Shown here piece by piece: positions 41,664 to 41,725 of a stretch of 41,725 bases of DNA; the first letter of the stretch is position 1; the number at the start of each line of letters is the position of its first letter. This DNA is from JAUJOE01 sp038252945 (GTDB taxonomy: Bacteria > Actinomycetota > Actinomycetes > Propionibacteriales > Nocardioidaceae), in the NCBI GenBank assembly GCA_038252945.1, contig JBBSHN010000009.1:1-41725 (forward strand), in the 5' to 3' direction. Both the position numbers and the translations under genes were made by a program. A model generated the notes under the pieces. That model was not told the origin of the DNA. It worked only from the letters and a program-made list of their open reading frames with translations, and ran no database searches.

Positions 41664-41725
41664 GAACGACCATGTCAGACGCTTGCGTGCCGCGGCCGTA
41701 CCAGACCAGTCATCCAAGCGGTGGC

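Noticed and set aside
41320..41673. Minus-strand ORF beginning with GEGNRTPI-like sequence
   Set aside because: This start is the reverse translation of the tRNA-Gly 3' copy, a common false annotation, and the remainder is a shadow of the VOC gene.
1..41725. CRISPR array or insertion sequence
   Set aside because: No regularly spaced direct repeats and no transposase-like frame with terminal inverted repeats were found.

Overview
The window is a high-GC stretch of an actinobacterial chromosome. The gene order obg-rpmA-rplU-rne, the mreBCD-mrdA-rodA block, ndk-folC-valS and clpX-clpP2-clpP1-tig, together with ClpP1/ClpP2 as a pair, many GTG starts and 1- or 4-base stop/start overlaps, all point to Actinomycetota with a rod-shape elongation system. 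I cannot name a genus from the sequence alone.

Region by region. (1) 1-3,550: the 3' part of a large signalling ATPase (end of a class III cyclase domain, AAA-type ATPase, TPR-like repeats), then a small dienelactone hydrolase and an intergenic hairpin. (2) 3,551-11,465, minus strand: TIGR03936-type protein, rne, rplU, rpmA, obg, a 48-residue membrane protein, nadD, rsfS, a histidine phosphatase and tRNA-Ala(GGC). This is ribosome, RNA-processing and NAD housekeeping, mostly coupled by overlapping stops and starts. (3) 11,524-13,403, plus strand: a CynX/NimT-type MFS transporter and a HIT-like protein. They sit between the TIGR03936 and TIGR03960 genes, which are neighbours in many actinobacteria. 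(4) 13,417-21,325, minus strand: TIGR03960 radical SAM protein, rodA, mrdA, mreD, mreC, mreB (cell elongation). (5) 21,551-23,728, minus strand: ndk, a DUF4233 membrane protein, folC; valS diverges on the plus strand. (6) 26,585-29,201, plus strand: a tight cassette of type III polyketide synthase, isoprenylcysteine-carboxyl-methyltransferase-type enzyme and FAD oxidoreductase. It resembles the Streptomyces srsABC phenolic-lipid operon. (7) 29,243-33,672, minus strand: clpX, clpP2, clpP1 (with a ClgR-type box upstream), tig, tRNA-Pro(TGG). (8) 33,744-35,514: a GNAT acetyltransferase and a TRM11-like methyltransferase.

(9) 35,619-41,663: the accessory part. A complete tRNA-Gly(TCC) is followed by about 6 kb of sparse, partly decayed DNA. 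That stretch ends with a perfect 45-bp copy of the tRNA's 3' end. This is the footprint of a site-specific integration at a tRNA gene, but no integrase is visible between the repeats. The cargo is a damaged and apparently C-terminally truncated nucleoside-kinase-like gene, a uronate-dehydrogenase-like SDR, a hypothetical protein, a second ICMT-type methyltransferase, a DinB-like fragment, a lactonase-type metallo-beta-lactamase with a small SD-led ORF in front, a Pro/Asp-rich mini-protein and a two-domain VOC protein.

Small-scale signals not explained by the genes include a hairpin repeat with a conserved loop found twice (3,500 and 12,769), a 9-bp-stem hairpin in the rne leader, palindrome-like repeats on both sides of the polyketide cassette, and strong over-use of the octamer GTACGTCG in the core region, with none seen in the island.
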